Assembly: GCA_031552235.1 (NCBI GenBank)
Contig: JAVBMR010000008.1
Span: 104,316-168,315 of the forward strand
DNA length: 64,000 nt
Source of the DNA: WRDF01 sp031552235
GTDB taxonomy: Bacteria > Bacteroidota > Bacteroidia > Bacteroidales > Rikenellaceae
Direction: 5' to 3'
Shown here: positions 26,501-34,879 of the stretch, in pieces
Layout of the letters: each line of letters opens with the position of its first letter
Numbering within the stretch: position 1 is the first letter of the stretch
Position numbers and translations under genes: made by a program
The notes under the pieces: generated by a model
What the model was told of the DNA's origin: nothing
The model's database searches: none
The model's input: the letters and a program-made list of their open reading frames with translations, nothing else

Positions 26501-26772
26501 ACAGCCAGTCCCTGAATATAACAGGTTCCACGACTGCCGTTGCCATTGTAGGTAATGACAGCAGGGCTTCCATAGTGATCGACCCGGTTAACCGTGTGAT
26601 TTTCGTTGCCGACGACCAGATGTTCGGACGAAACGCTACGTCTATCGATTCCGCCGACAACGTAAGCACCAACCTGGCTTCGTCCAAATCGAGACTTCTG
26701 GCCAACCTTCAGGCGTATGTTGTTTTGACGGCACAGTACGGAAGCAACTTCTCCGATCTGTTTATCGATTAA
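23560..26772 (+). CDS. Large multi-domain fimbrial tip-like lipoprotein with BACON-type repeats
   Basis: 1070 residues from the ATG at 23560; the start was chosen at the signal peptide MKKLMLIMLGFVGLVTASC (Cys19). Residues about 25-400 look like the N-terminal domains of fimbrial tip/minor subunits (FTLRLSVAGHETGASRAMP, LKRNNVYRITIQSVNGDGAG). From about 400 to 840 there are consecutive Ig-like BACON-type modules with recurring endings such as ITYAGLTATIGVIQTG and AAVVLTQKALG. The C-terminal 230 residues (HGRPENYGNLYSNTAFYSAG onward) are a distinct domain I cannot name. As the last gene of the first operon, followed by a terminator, it is the likely tip adhesin. Confidence 0.8.
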   Translation: MKKLMLIMLGFVGLVTASCQRDTPTGIDSGGDAFTLRLSVAGHETGASRAMPIDPEAGEENIGSLYLLFYAPSGDRSGVYESYIKLDGPLVMNQNIKVNMSANPSLNATDAYKILAVANLDQYAPYMGVTVNEWLSQLEGKTESYAYKQITAYIDASQALSAENLIMTGEASKGAGGLELMQIALKRGAVRFDVVNNIRSSYDLASVSIWNAFPELNLFGGGLTDYNKSRIQRFYGVDNTGNVINVDQLGDIFGGLYTFPNQVVNPEKNDAKTTCLIIGLRARGSSAITYHRINISARDAMQDLKRNNVYRITIQSVNGDGAGTEMEAYTGGTNEINYQINYWELDDEGLIQQNGNIILGIPTKRIKLGPEADERSYDIFAFGGAPNEQIVVSTAWDNDDARNNISVTQSGNTITVRANALMPNTERSGSITITYAGLTATIGVIQTGTASQFLRVITSGGSGIPAYPGFAGAAMDGTLTVEASGNWTATIYNLEANNFSFTQPNTYTGTKTGASGSVILPIYTFIENTTTSSRNAFVSISLDDDPDNYSAAVVLTQKALGSLAVSPSLTKVDWDGLGKVTTAGKYSDTEFKFNVMVKADMGVYDEWEAVLTDIDNVFEIVSEGHSTTTLADNYIIVKAKGETTAGSHNATLRLQLQTSAATGVDIALVQTGYTMGITQPTTPVSNKGGQSSAVTVSSNGATLTWSVTINSTASATGTLTNHDAYIVDGATGTELTQGDKFPLSKTFKVAFPKLMYGNHKKGAVTATATVKLWSGTNEVGTRTITVTQNELSPKNVNLVNYHGRPENYGNLYSNTAFYSAGWRTFLTTMFSTTGSEAPAYPEAPATPFTRVYSPNAISLPTGNTTTSPVASNVTYVHASMADFISNASTSADCQGAIENWRAADNGILFAGTQWDSSTPLFWPLRSIGLSKAGNAYNSAAWTIRSGSDRKIRDFIYNKGPFGPVGNDASLDGSNDFYIDAYSQSLNITGSTTAVAIVGNDSRASIVIDPVNRVIFVADDQMFGRNATSIDSADNVSTNLASSKSRLLANLQAYVVLTAQYGSNFSDLFID

Positions 26773-26800
26773 TTCCGATATATAGATAACCGATTGATGA

Positions 26801-26840
26801 AAGGAGGGCAGACGCAACGTCTGCCCTCCTTATTATTTTT
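26801..26840 (+). terminator. Terminator of the first fimbrial operon
   Basis: Perfect 13-bp stem AAGGAGGGCAGAC/GTCTGCCCTCCTT with a 5-nt loop, followed by a T-rich tail. It lies 28 bp past the tip gene. Confidence 0.9.
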
Positions 26841-26854
26841 AATCCCTGCGGGTT

Positions 26855-27000
26855 GAATTTCCCGCCGCTTGCCGCGCTTGATAAATTCACATTCCGCGGC
26901 TGCGGGGGCGCACCGTAGGTGCGAGCCGCGGAATGTGGCGACTACTGCGGGCAGTCGCAGCCTTTACAATACCACGTAGCTTGCGGTGGTTTATCGTGGG
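26855..27000. repeat. Interspersed structured intergenic repeat
   Basis: The segment begins GAATTTCCCGCCGCTTGC and contains a 14-bp inverted repeat CACATTCCGCGGCT (26888-26901 with 26924-26937) enclosing a second stem CGCACC/GGTGCG. Its 3' part (ATGTGGCGACT ... TTACAATACCAC ... CTTGCGGTGGTTTA) recurs at about 58236-58305. A related CGCCGCTTGCGGC start recurs near 58031 and 63717. Confidence 0.7.
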
Positions 27001-27002
27001 TT

Positions 27003-27054
27003 CGGGATAAGATCCCGTTTTATATCTTGAAAATACAAACGCTTGGCGTTTTTT
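27003..27054 (+). terminator. Two terminator-like hairpins; remaining gap empty
   Basis: CGGGAT-AAG-ATCCCG followed by TTTT (27003-27021) and AAACGC-TTG-GCGTTT followed by TTT (27037-27054). From 27055 to 27416 I see no gene; the sequence becomes AT-rich before the next fimbrial gene, but a clear TAnnTTTG promoter element was not found. Confidence 0.55.
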
Positions 27055-27416
27055 GTCCGGAACAGGTCGATTTGCATCCTGGATTTACCCTGTGAGACAA
27101 AAACCGCATATCCGGTTCCTGCGGAGTATTTTCCGGCCCGATCGCATTATCGCCAAAGCGGCGAAACAGGCCTGTCCGACAAAAGATATTCTTGAAAAAT
27201 AACGATTTGTCCGCATCATAATTTCGTTATTCGTTTTTTATTCATATATTTAGCTCCGAGCGCGAATCGGATGCGTCTCGCATCTTGCGGAAAGCAGACA
27301 ACTTTGGCGTTTGCTCCCGTTAATTGCGGGAAACACGACGATTATAATGTGTCCATACAACCCGAACCGATATCATACGAAATTTTAACACATTATAAAT
27401 AATACCAGATGACGAT

Positions 27417-28994
27417 ATGAAGACAATTCTACGAAGCACATTAATGACAGTCGCGGCGGCCGGTTTGCTGCTGGCGGGTTGTTCGAAAAACGATGCGGGG
27501 AGTGATCTCTCCGGTCCGTCGACGAAAATTTCAGCCATTACGGTACGCGCCGGAGGCTTTGTCGCCACAGCGGACGGACGTTCTGTTGCAAACGGCGACG
27601 GAACGGCTGCCTGCGAAGACGCGGGTATGGTATATCCGCGCGAGGCAGTGGGGGCGGGACAGTCCCGTGCCACGGATGCGGCGTATTATACCGAGTTCGA
27701 CGAGGGCGACCAGATCGGCCTGACGGTAGTGAAACCCGACGGCACATTCCTGCAGAACAACATGGCGCTTACCTATGGCTGCGACGGGGACTGGCATCTT
27801 CCGGCGGACGAAGCGCTTTGGAGCCTCGAAGGACTGGAATACGTTGCCTATTATCCATACGACGAGGCGATGGGCGGGATTATAGCCGGAGCGGCCAATA
27901 AAACGGGCGCGGGTATCAAGGCGGCGGTCCTTGCCGCATTCTCACCGCTCGCCGACCAAAGCACTTACGCCGCCTACACGGCCAGCGACCTGATGCTTTG
28001 GAGCGGCCAGCCCAATATGTCCGGCGCCGCACCCAAGCTCGATATCGCGCTGGAACACGCCATGAGCCTTATGATAGTAGAGCCGCGAGGCGCGGGATGC
28101 GAAGCGCCTGACGGTGCGGCATGGGCCTACCACGGTGCTGCCGTCTACTCGGCACCGGCGAATACCGACCTCGGGATAACCGTGGGCGGTGTGGCATATA
28201 CCCCCTACGCAATGCTCGACGGCGGCAACTCCACCGTTGCGGGCACAACCCCGGGCGAATGGGACGGTACATGGCGCGTGCTGGTGAAGCCGGCCGCTGC
28301 CGCCGCCGTTTCCGTCGAATACGAAACGTTGGGCATACTCGTGGGCTGGAACAGCCCGGCCGGACTGCTGACGCCCGGTGCCGCACAATATCTTAAATAC
28401 AACATCAATCCTCCGGCGTCGCTGCCCCGCGGCGAACGTGCCGCACAGGCGGGGGACTACTATTATGTGGCTGACAGGAGCATCGACCCCTCGGCCAAAG
28501 ACCTCGTACTGCCCGGCGGCATGATGACCGAAGCCCTCAAGGCGGGCTGTTCGGGCGTGGTCAGCGAAGTGGCTGTCGGCGGCGTGACGGGCAAGGTGTT
28601 GCACATGGACGAAGGCGGCAGCCTCGCGTGGAGCACGGTCGAGGAGGTGACGCCGGCAGGCGATTGGATCAACGGCATGTCAAATACGCAGAGTATAAAA
28701 ACACTGGCGAGCTGGCTGGCGGATAACAACTCGTACCCGTCTTTCAAATGGTGTGCGGATAAAGGCGACGGATGGTATCTCCCGGCGCTGACGGAGTTAA
28801 TGGCGTTGAGCGGCAGCCAGGCGGCGTTGAACCCTGCCCTGACGGCTATTGGCGGGACTGCCTATTCGAACTCCGCCTACTATTGGTCTTCCTCGGAGAA
28901 CACTTCCGGGGTCGCGGTGGCCGTGGGGAATTCCCAGATCCATCTCAGTGCCAAAGACACACAGTACTCCGTCCGTGCCATCCGGACTTTCTAA
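27417..28994 (+). CDS. Fimbrillin-like lipoprotein with a C-terminal Lcl/DUF1566-type domain
   Basis: 525 residues; the signal peptide ends at Cys22 (LLLAGC). Residues about 40-330 resemble the fimbrillin family (ITVRAGGFVATADGRSV, YTEFDEGDQIGLTVVKPDG, KLDIALEHAMSLMIVEP). After a linker, residues about 420-525 form an Lcl/DUF1566-type lectin-like module (DGWYLPALTELMALSGS, YYWSSSENTSGVAVAVG, YSVRAIRTF). Such modules are often surface-binding domains at fimbrial or outer-membrane tips. It opens the second fimbrial cluster, 640 bp after the first operon's terminator. Confidence 0.82.
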   Translation: MKTILRSTLMTVAAAGLLLAGCSKNDAGSDLSGPSTKISAITVRAGGFVATADGRSVANGDGTAACEDAGMVYPREAVGAGQSRATDAAYYTEFDEGDQIGLTVVKPDGTFLQNNMALTYGCDGDWHLPADEALWSLEGLEYVAYYPYDEAMGGIIAGAANKTGAGIKAAVLAAFSPLADQSTYAAYTASDLMLWSGQPNMSGAAPKLDIALEHAMSLMIVEPRGAGCEAPDGAAWAYHGAAVYSAPANTDLGITVGGVAYTPYAMLDGGNSTVAGTTPGEWDGTWRVLVKPAAAAAVSVEYETLGILVGWNSPAGLLTPGAAQYLKYNINPPASLPRGERAAQAGDYYYVADRSIDPSAKDLVLPGGMMTEALKAGCSGVVSEVAVGGVTGKVLHMDEGGSLAWSTVEEVTPAGDWINGMSNTQSIKTLASWLADNNSYPSFKWCADKGDGWYLPALTELMALSGSQAALNPALTAIGGTAYSNSAYYWSSSENTSGVAVAVGNSQIHLSAKDTQYSVRAIRTF

Positions 28995-29040
28995 CCGCTT
29001 GTCAATTTAACTGTACGGCCATTCGATTAATCCGAGAATT

Positions 29041-30879
29041 ATGAAAAACAAAAAACACACTACGATAAAACTTGCCGCAGGCATTTTCGCTGCGGCCTCG
29101 CTGGCGCTTGCGGGTTGCAAGGACGGCGATAACGTCTACGACGGCCCCCAGACGGGGAACGTTACCCTTACCACGACGTGGGACAATACCAACCTCGGCG
29201 AGGCACCTGCCGCGGGATATATCGTTGTCGCGGGAGATTACTATGCGACCGTAAAGAAAAATCCCGCGTCGCAGCAGAACCTCCTGCCGGGGAGGTATAC
29301 GGGTTATTTCTACACCGCGGCGGATAAGATCACGGTAGGCGGCGTGGACGCCAATACGGTGGCGAGCGTGGCACCCGCAACGGCGCCGCAGGGCGAGGCC
29401 GGGACGTTCATCGCACCAAGGCCGGCCTTCTTCTATTCGGCGACAAAAGACATGACCATCGAACGGAATAAAAAGTATGACATTACCGTGCCGATGAACC
29501 AGCAGGTAAAAGAGCTTACTTTTATCATCCGCCCATCGGGCGACGTAGCCCATCTGATCACGGGTGTTACTGCCGTCGTTTCGGGTGTCTCCGGGCAGTG
29601 GAACCTGCACAGCGACCAGCCGCAGGGCAATGCCATGAAAGTCGCCGTGGCGTTTTCGCAGTACGGTAACGACTGGATAGCCACGGTGAGGCTGCTGGGC
29701 ATTACTGGCGCGACACAGGTGCTGTCGGGCCGGATCGCCTTCAGCGATAATCTCGACCCGGTAACATTCAGCCGCAACCTCCACGACGTTACGGGTTTTG
29801 CTGCCTTCAATTCGGATAAAAAGACCCCGATGGCCCTCGAAGCCCAGCTGGTCGATGTCCACGATGAATTCTCCCTCGGCGATTTCGAAACGATCGCGGA
29901 CTGGACAGGCCGCGAAGAGGAGGTGAATGCGCAGAACAGAAGCTATCAGGTTACCGGCTCGGTAACGGATATTTTAACTTCGGATAATCTGCAGGGTGTG
30001 ACCGTTCTGGCCCGTGCAGGGACCGGTGTGGAAACCGGCGATTATTTCACTGTCGGCGGAACGACAATAAGTGCCGTGACGAACGCGGCCGGGCAATTCT
30101 CGCTCGCATTGCCGAACGGACCGTATACGCTCGAATTCAACCTCGACGGGTACGATACCGGGTTTGCGAATGTTTCGGTGAGCGGAGGCAATGTCGCTGT
30201 AGGCGCTAAAAGGCTTTCCACTACAACATATCAGGTTTCAGGAACCATCAGCAGTGTTTCGGGCAGCGATATCGCAGGCACGGTTATTAAAGTTCGCCGC
30301 GGACATGACGAAATCGACGCCGATTTTTACGCTCCGGGCGGAAACGTGCTTTCGGCAACTACGGACGCCTCGGGCGAATATTCACTCAGCCTTCCTAACG
30401 GCTATTATACGCTTGCGATAACTTACGGCAGTTTCTTTACCGCATTCGTAAATATTACCGTTGCCGACAGCGACGTGTCGGGAATGGATGCCGAACTGAA
30501 TGCCTGGATCGAAGTGGGGCCTGACGGCTACGATGTTTCGGGGACGGTGACGAGTGCGCTGACAAACAATCCCCTGCCGTATGCATCTATAAAAGTACGT
30601 TCGGGCCTCAACGTGACCGCGGGCGATTATGTGCAGGCATTAGGCGCCGATATGGCTGTCCAGAGCGGCGACGACGGCAATTACTCGCTCCCGCTGCCCG
30701 ACGGCAACTACACCCTCGAATTCTCCCGCACGGGTTATATCGCCAAATATCTGAGCGTTACCGTCGCAGGCGGTGCGCTGACCGGGCAAAACATAATATT
30801 GAGCGATGTTCCGGAAGTGGACGACACCGATGGCGTACAGGACTGGGAAAACGGCGGCGGCATAATAATCCACAGGTAA
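29041..30879 (+). CDS. DUF5119/Mfa2-like lipoprotein with three carboxypeptidase-regulatory-like repeats
   Basis: 612 residues; the signal peptide ends at Cys26 (LALAGC). Residues about 30-290 resemble FimB/Mfa2 or DUF5119-type fimbrial anchors (VTLTTTWDNTNLGEAPAAGY, ERNKKYDITVPMNQQVKELT). Then three homologous units of about 90-100 residues follow (starting near 300, 395 and 500), each opening V(S/T)GSVT/VSGTI, carrying SLALPNGPYTLEFN-type strands and ending before the next copy. These fit carboxypeptidase-regulatory-like or Cna-B-like stalk domains. The protein could present a ligand-binding head away from the cell. It is 46 bp after the previous gene. Confidence 0.8.
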   Translation: MKNKKHTTIKLAAGIFAAASLALAGCKDGDNVYDGPQTGNVTLTTTWDNTNLGEAPAAGYIVVAGDYYATVKKNPASQQNLLPGRYTGYFYTAADKITVGGVDANTVASVAPATAPQGEAGTFIAPRPAFFYSATKDMTIERNKKYDITVPMNQQVKELTFIIRPSGDVAHLITGVTAVVSGVSGQWNLHSDQPQGNAMKVAVAFSQYGNDWIATVRLLGITGATQVLSGRIAFSDNLDPVTFSRNLHDVTGFAAFNSDKKTPMALEAQLVDVHDEFSLGDFETIADWTGREEEVNAQNRSYQVTGSVTDILTSDNLQGVTVLARAGTGVETGDYFTVGGTTISAVTNAAGQFSLALPNGPYTLEFNLDGYDTGFANVSVSGGNVAVGAKRLSTTTYQVSGTISSVSGSDIAGTVIKVRRGHDEIDADFYAPGGNVLSATTDASGEYSLSLPNGYYTLAITYGSFFTAFVNITVADSDVSGMDAELNAWIEVGPDGYDVSGTVTSALTNNPLPYASIKVRSGLNVTAGDYVQALGADMAVQSGDDGNYSLPLPDGNYTLEFSRTGYIAKYLSVTVAGGALTGQNIILSDVPEVDDTDGVQDWENGGGIIIHR

Positions 30880-30892
30880 ATCACTGCGGCCC

Positions 30893-30923
30893 GGCCATAT
30901 TCCGGTTTAACCGGAATATGGCC
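30893..30923 (+). promoter_or_regulatory. Perfect 31-bp intra-operon hairpin
   Basis: GGCCATATTCCGGTT pairs perfectly with AACCGGAATATGGCC around one base. No T-run follows, so it is more likely an mRNA-processing or stability element, or a partial terminator, than a full terminator. Confidence 0.6.
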
Positions 30924-31006
30924 GAAGCCGACAACATGGCTATTGCGTGAAGCGATAAAACACAAACAGAACTATATATAAATACTAACCATAAAATTAC
31001 ACATCC

Positions 31007-32896
31007 ATGAAGAAACATTTCTCAATGGCAAAAACATGCTGCTGTTTGATGGCGGCGGCGCTGATCGCAGGTTGCGCCAACAGCGACAAAGCCCCTGGCA
31101 ATGGGCCCCGGAACAAGTCATTAAGATTCGCATTCTCCACACCTAACGCGTTTATCGACGCCAGGACTGCCGGGACAGGCGATGAAAACGGAACCGCGGC
31201 CGATAACGTCGTATTTTACCAGTTCGACGCAACCGGCAACTACGAAACGAGATACGACCTCGACTGCACGGACGGCGTTGCGGGAAACGGCGTTACGACC
31301 TACACGCTTGACACCTCCGGCGCGACGACAGGCGAGAAGAGGTTCGTCGTTCTCCAGAGCGATGACGAGAACAACTTCCCGGCCATGACCACGTCGAATA
31401 CTATCAGCGACCTGGTTAGCAGCTTAACCGTAGCCGAAACCGGAGTGGTGGCAGCGCCGTTCGTTATGTCGAACACAAAAGACAGCAACGGCGACCCGTA
31501 TATCACCGTTGCGGACATCCTCAATACGATGACCCCGATCGAAGTGAAACTGAAAAGGCGCGTAGCCCGTTTCGACATGGTGAACGATCCGAGCGTTTCG
31601 GGATTGGATATCGATGCGATACACATAAAGAACAGGCGTACCCAGGCATTCCTGGGCGACGTTTCGGGTAGCGCGGGCAGCGTCACTTCCGGTACGCAGC
31701 AAATACCCGCGGCCAGCCTGACCAACGAGGGCAAGAGCTTCTACGTTTATCCGACCGTGTTGACATCGACCGTAGATCAGGCGACTAAAACGGTATTGTG
31801 GGTGACGACCAAGCTGACCGGCACGAATATCGCAGGCCCGACGTTATCCCTCGAACTCGCTTCGGACATCAATATCGCGGCCAATAACTTGTACCAGCTC
31901 AACGTCAATAACGTGGGTGCCTCTGCGAGCCTCAGCCTGACGGTGGCCGACTGGGAAGACGGGTCGTCTGTGGACTGGATAGCAGGCGGGGACGGCTTCT
32001 ACTATACCGACGACAGCAAGGTTGCCGTTACCAACGGTACCGAAATCAAAGGCAAACATATCAAGATAGGCTCCGCAGCTCCTATCCCTTTCACTATCTC
32101 ATACGTTAAGACGGACGCCAACAGCGCCGATATTTCGATCACCCAGGACGGAAGCAAACCTTCGTGGCTGACTATCTCTTCACTCACGACCGAGGCCGGC
32201 ACGAACCTCTACCGCCACGAAGTTACGTATACGGTAACGGCACGCCCCTCGGCGGAAATGTTCGCAATTACCTATCCCACAGGATCGACGAACGACCAGG
32301 ACCTGATTGTGATCGGATTCCAGAATCCGTATCCCGGCACACCGCTCCCGTGTCTGGTATCGGTGACGGAGTCAGGATTCTTATACTCGCCGACCCATGC
32401 AAATCAATCGACCTACCTCACGCATAATAATACCGACCTCGCTTTCTTCGCCGGGGCAACAGGGTATACATTAAGTACAAGGCTGTCTTCAAGCACGCCG
32501 AATACTGCTGCACACAACCCCTGTCCCGCCGGTTGGGTTACACTGAACAGTGCCCAGGGACAAGATTACATAGACAGGGCGGCAAATAACCTTAAAACGC
32601 AGACTGCCGGGTCGGCATCGTCATTGTGTGTATACACCTACCAATGGTACGCCAACGCTACCGACGCTACCTATCTGCGTATACAGGCAGGTTATGCGAG
32701 GAATCAGGCAACCCCTACGTACAAAGATTTGGCTTGTTTCGGTACATGGCCATACGCCATGTATGCTCAGGTAAACCTGCCTGGTTTGGGCAAGGGAAGC
32801 ACAAACTACGGGACCACATGGGCTGTAAAAACCGGTACCGCCGTAGATTACGGTATGGTTTACAGGTGTGCGCGTGCCAAAGCCGGATGGAACTAA
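31007..32896 (+). CDS. Fimbrial-type lipoprotein with a FISUMP-like C-terminal region
   Basis: 629 residues; the signal peptide ends at Cys23 (AALIAGC). Residues about 35-330 are fimbrillin-like (LRFAFSTPNAFIDARTAGTG, DNVVFYQFDATGNYETRYDL, NNLYQLNVNNVGASASLS). The middle (about 345-440) is an Ig-like segment (FTISYVKTDANSADISITQD). The C-terminal part contains NPCPAGWVTLNSAQGQDYID and ends YGMVYRCARAKAGWN, typical of FISUMP/fibro-slime-like C-terminal modules of Bacteroidetes surface proteins. It is likely another minor or tip subunit. A GC hairpin (32906-32950) follows. Confidence 0.78.
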   Translation: MKKHFSMAKTCCCLMAAALIAGCANSDKAPGNGPRNKSLRFAFSTPNAFIDARTAGTGDENGTAADNVVFYQFDATGNYETRYDLDCTDGVAGNGVTTYTLDTSGATTGEKRFVVLQSDDENNFPAMTTSNTISDLVSSLTVAETGVVAAPFVMSNTKDSNGDPYITVADILNTMTPIEVKLKRRVARFDMVNDPSVSGLDIDAIHIKNRRTQAFLGDVSGSAGSVTSGTQQIPAASLTNEGKSFYVYPTVLTSTVDQATKTVLWVTTKLTGTNIAGPTLSLELASDINIAANNLYQLNVNNVGASASLSLTVADWEDGSSVDWIAGGDGFYYTDDSKVAVTNGTEIKGKHIKIGSAAPIPFTISYVKTDANSADISITQDGSKPSWLTISSLTTEAGTNLYRHEVTYTVTARPSAEMFAITYPTGSTNDQDLIVIGFQNPYPGTPLPCLVSVTESGFLYSPTHANQSTYLTHNNTDLAFFAGATGYTLSTRLSSSTPNTAAHNPCPAGWVTLNSAQGQDYIDRAANNLKTQTAGSASSLCVYTYQWYANATDATYLRIQAGYARNQATPTYKDLACFGTWPYAMYAQVNLPGLGKGSTNYGTTWAVKTGTAVDYGMVYRCARAKAGWN

Positions 32897-32905
32897 TAAC
32901 CGAAT

Positions 32906-32950
32906 GGCAGGCCGGGCTTTCCGGCTCACAGGCAAGAAAGCCGGCCTGCC
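32906..32950 (+). promoter_or_regulatory. Long GC hairpin between fimbrial lipoprotein and nuclease genes
   Basis: GGCAGGCCGG plus CTTTC pairs with GAAAG plus CCGGCCTGCC (one bulged G). It is followed by GTTTGTCC rather than a T-run, so it is at most a weak terminator. Confidence 0.6.
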
Positions 32951-32989
32951 GTTTGTCCGTCATGTTTAATGATAAAATCAGATAAGACA

Positions 32990-34714
32990 ATGATAAAAAA
33001 GATTATGTCCGGGGTGGTATTGGCATTACCGTTATTGTTCTCCGCATGCAATAACGACAAGGCGTGCGATGCACCGGACACAGACAATACACGCGAGGTC
33101 CAGTTCGACCTGAACTCCACAGGCGGAGGACTCTCGATAGGAGGCAGGTCCTCGGTATCCCTTCCCGGGATGGACTGGAAGTTATTGTGTTTCGACGAAA
33201 GCTACAACTATCTGCTCGAAAGGACAGGGACGATAGGGCTTAGTTCCGTAAAGGCTTCGATCCCCAAAGGCGTGGCTTACAAAGTGGTCTTCGTGTGCGC
33301 GGCCGACGTAAGCGAATTGCCGGCATTGCAGACCGGCGACGATTACTGGGACCTCGAAGCTTATGCTCCCCAGTTGCCGCTTGCCGACCCTATGGGCCTG
33401 CTTGTGAGCGTCGGAGACGAAGACGGGACACTCTATGTAGGCCCCACGGCTTCACGCATACCGATCACACTCTCTCCGCGTGCGGTTAAAGTGGTGGCAC
33501 AGCCAGTGGACGAGTCTTCAGGCATAGTTGTGAACTCCGTGACCTTCACGAACGCGGCACAAACCGCACCGTTCGCGAACATAGAGCCGAAGAATTACGG
33601 AGATTACGCGAACCTGCCAGCATCGTTCGGCACAAGCACTTATACGGCCGCTACCCAGGCCGACGGGGTATGCTATGTCCTGCCCGACCTGTGCGGCAGC
33701 TCGTCCGGGACTAACGCGACAGTGAACGTAACCGTTCCGTCGGCGGGCGTGCAAAACATTCCCGTGTTATTCCCGATCGGCATGTCGCTCAACATGAACG
33801 CAGGGAAAACCTATTACATCGACATTAAAAGTGAGGCCGGCGGTGAATTGTCGGCAGCCTGGGCCACACGCATCCAGCCGAAGAAACTAGTCATCGGATC
33901 GTTGAATATATACGGCATAACTTCGGCGGCGACTGTTCTCAACCTCTTCAACATGATCGATGTGGATGTGTTGTGCGCGCAGGAGTGCGGCAATATGGTC
34001 GGTGCCGGTACCACCGCGCTGACAAATGCGGGACTCTATGTGCATTCACATGCAAGTAACGGACAGCAGGCTGTGAGCATCATATCTAAATACCCGTTTG
34101 CCGGTACCACCGCCAATAATTACGGCGTGTATATCGACCTTGGCGACGGCATTACCGCGCTGGTCATGAACTGTCACGGGATCAACAAGCCATACGGTCC
34201 GTACCAGTTGAATAATATATCTTACGGCGAATTCGGAGGAAACACCAATGTCTCGGAAGTAGTCTCGCTCAACTGGACAGCCCGCCAAGGCATGGTAAGC
34301 AAAATCCTTGAGGACTTCAACGCATCCACAACCCCGTTCGTGTCGCTCTCCGGCGACTTCAACGAACCTTCGTGGCTCGACTGGACACAGGCTGTGAAGA
34401 ACTCGGGTGCGACGCAGTATGTCGTGGAGTGGCCGACAACAAAAGCACTGCACGACGGCGGATTGAACGGCGATGCCTACAGGACCATACATCCGGATCC
34501 GGTTGCGCATCCGGGCTATACGTGGGCGCCGCGCGATCCGACCGACATCCAGGACCGTATAGACATGACCCTCTATAAGGCCGGGGCCAAAACGACGGTT
34601 AAGAAATGCGAAATACTTGGCGAAGCCGCAGCTACTTCCGATGTGGTTTTCCCGTCATGGACGACTAATCTCGACCACCGCGGGCTGCGTACCGAATTCG
34701 TCTATTCCAAGTAG
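32990..34714 (+). CDS. Fimbrillin-like lipoprotein fused to an EEP (DNase I-like) domain
   Basis: 574 residues; the signal peptide ends at Cys20 (PLLFSAC) and residues about 35-285 resemble the N-terminal part of fimbrial anchor lipoproteins (REVQFDLNSTGGGLSIGGRS, ITLSPRAVKVVAQPVDESSG). Residues about 298-574 form an endonuclease/exonuclease/phosphatase domain with the expected catalytic positions: Asn306 (GSLNIYG), Glu332 (VLCAQE), His396 (MNCHG), Asp456 and Asn458 (SGDFNEPSW), Asp522-Arg-Ile-Asp525, and Asp562-His563 (LDHRGL). The substrate could be DNA, a phosphoinositide or another phosphodiester. I chose the second ATG as better placed for the signal peptide; one seven codons upstream is possible. 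It is the last gene before a strong terminator. Confidence 0.85.
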   Translation: MIKKIMSGVVLALPLLFSACNNDKACDAPDTDNTREVQFDLNSTGGGLSIGGRSSVSLPGMDWKLLCFDESYNYLLERTGTIGLSSVKASIPKGVAYKVVFVCAADVSELPALQTGDDYWDLEAYAPQLPLADPMGLLVSVGDEDGTLYVGPTASRIPITLSPRAVKVVAQPVDESSGIVVNSVTFTNAAQTAPFANIEPKNYGDYANLPASFGTSTYTAATQADGVCYVLPDLCGSSSGTNATVNVTVPSAGVQNIPVLFPIGMSLNMNAGKTYYIDIKSEAGGELSAAWATRIQPKKLVIGSLNIYGITSAATVLNLFNMIDVDVLCAQECGNMVGAGTTALTNAGLYVHSHASNGQQAVSIISKYPFAGTTANNYGVYIDLGDGITALVMNCHGINKPYGPYQLNNISYGEFGGNTNVSEVVSLNWTARQGMVSKILEDFNASTTPFVSLSGDFNEPSWLDWTQAVKNSGATQYVVEWPTTKALHDGGLNGDAYRTIHPDPVAHPGYTWAPRDPTDIQDRIDMTLYKAGAKTTVKKCEILGEAAATSDVVFPSWTTNLDHRGLRTEFVYSK

Positions 34715-34757
34715 GCGTAATTGAGAACGACACTGCCGCGTTAACGGCAGAATAATG

Positions 34758-34805
34758 ACAGTATCGGCGCAGGGTTTAGCAAATCCTGCGCCGATACTGT
34801 TTTTA
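34758..34805 (+). terminator. Terminator of the second fimbrial cluster
   Basis: Perfect 16-bp stem ACAGTATCGGCGCAGG/CCTGCGCCGATACTGT (34758-34773 with 34785-34800), followed by TTTTT. Confidence 0.92.
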
Positions 34806-34879
34806 AGAAAGGGGTGGTTGTCGGATGAAAACTTTCTGTTGTGCAGGCCATTGCATGCCGCTCCTGTCCGGGATGAAGA

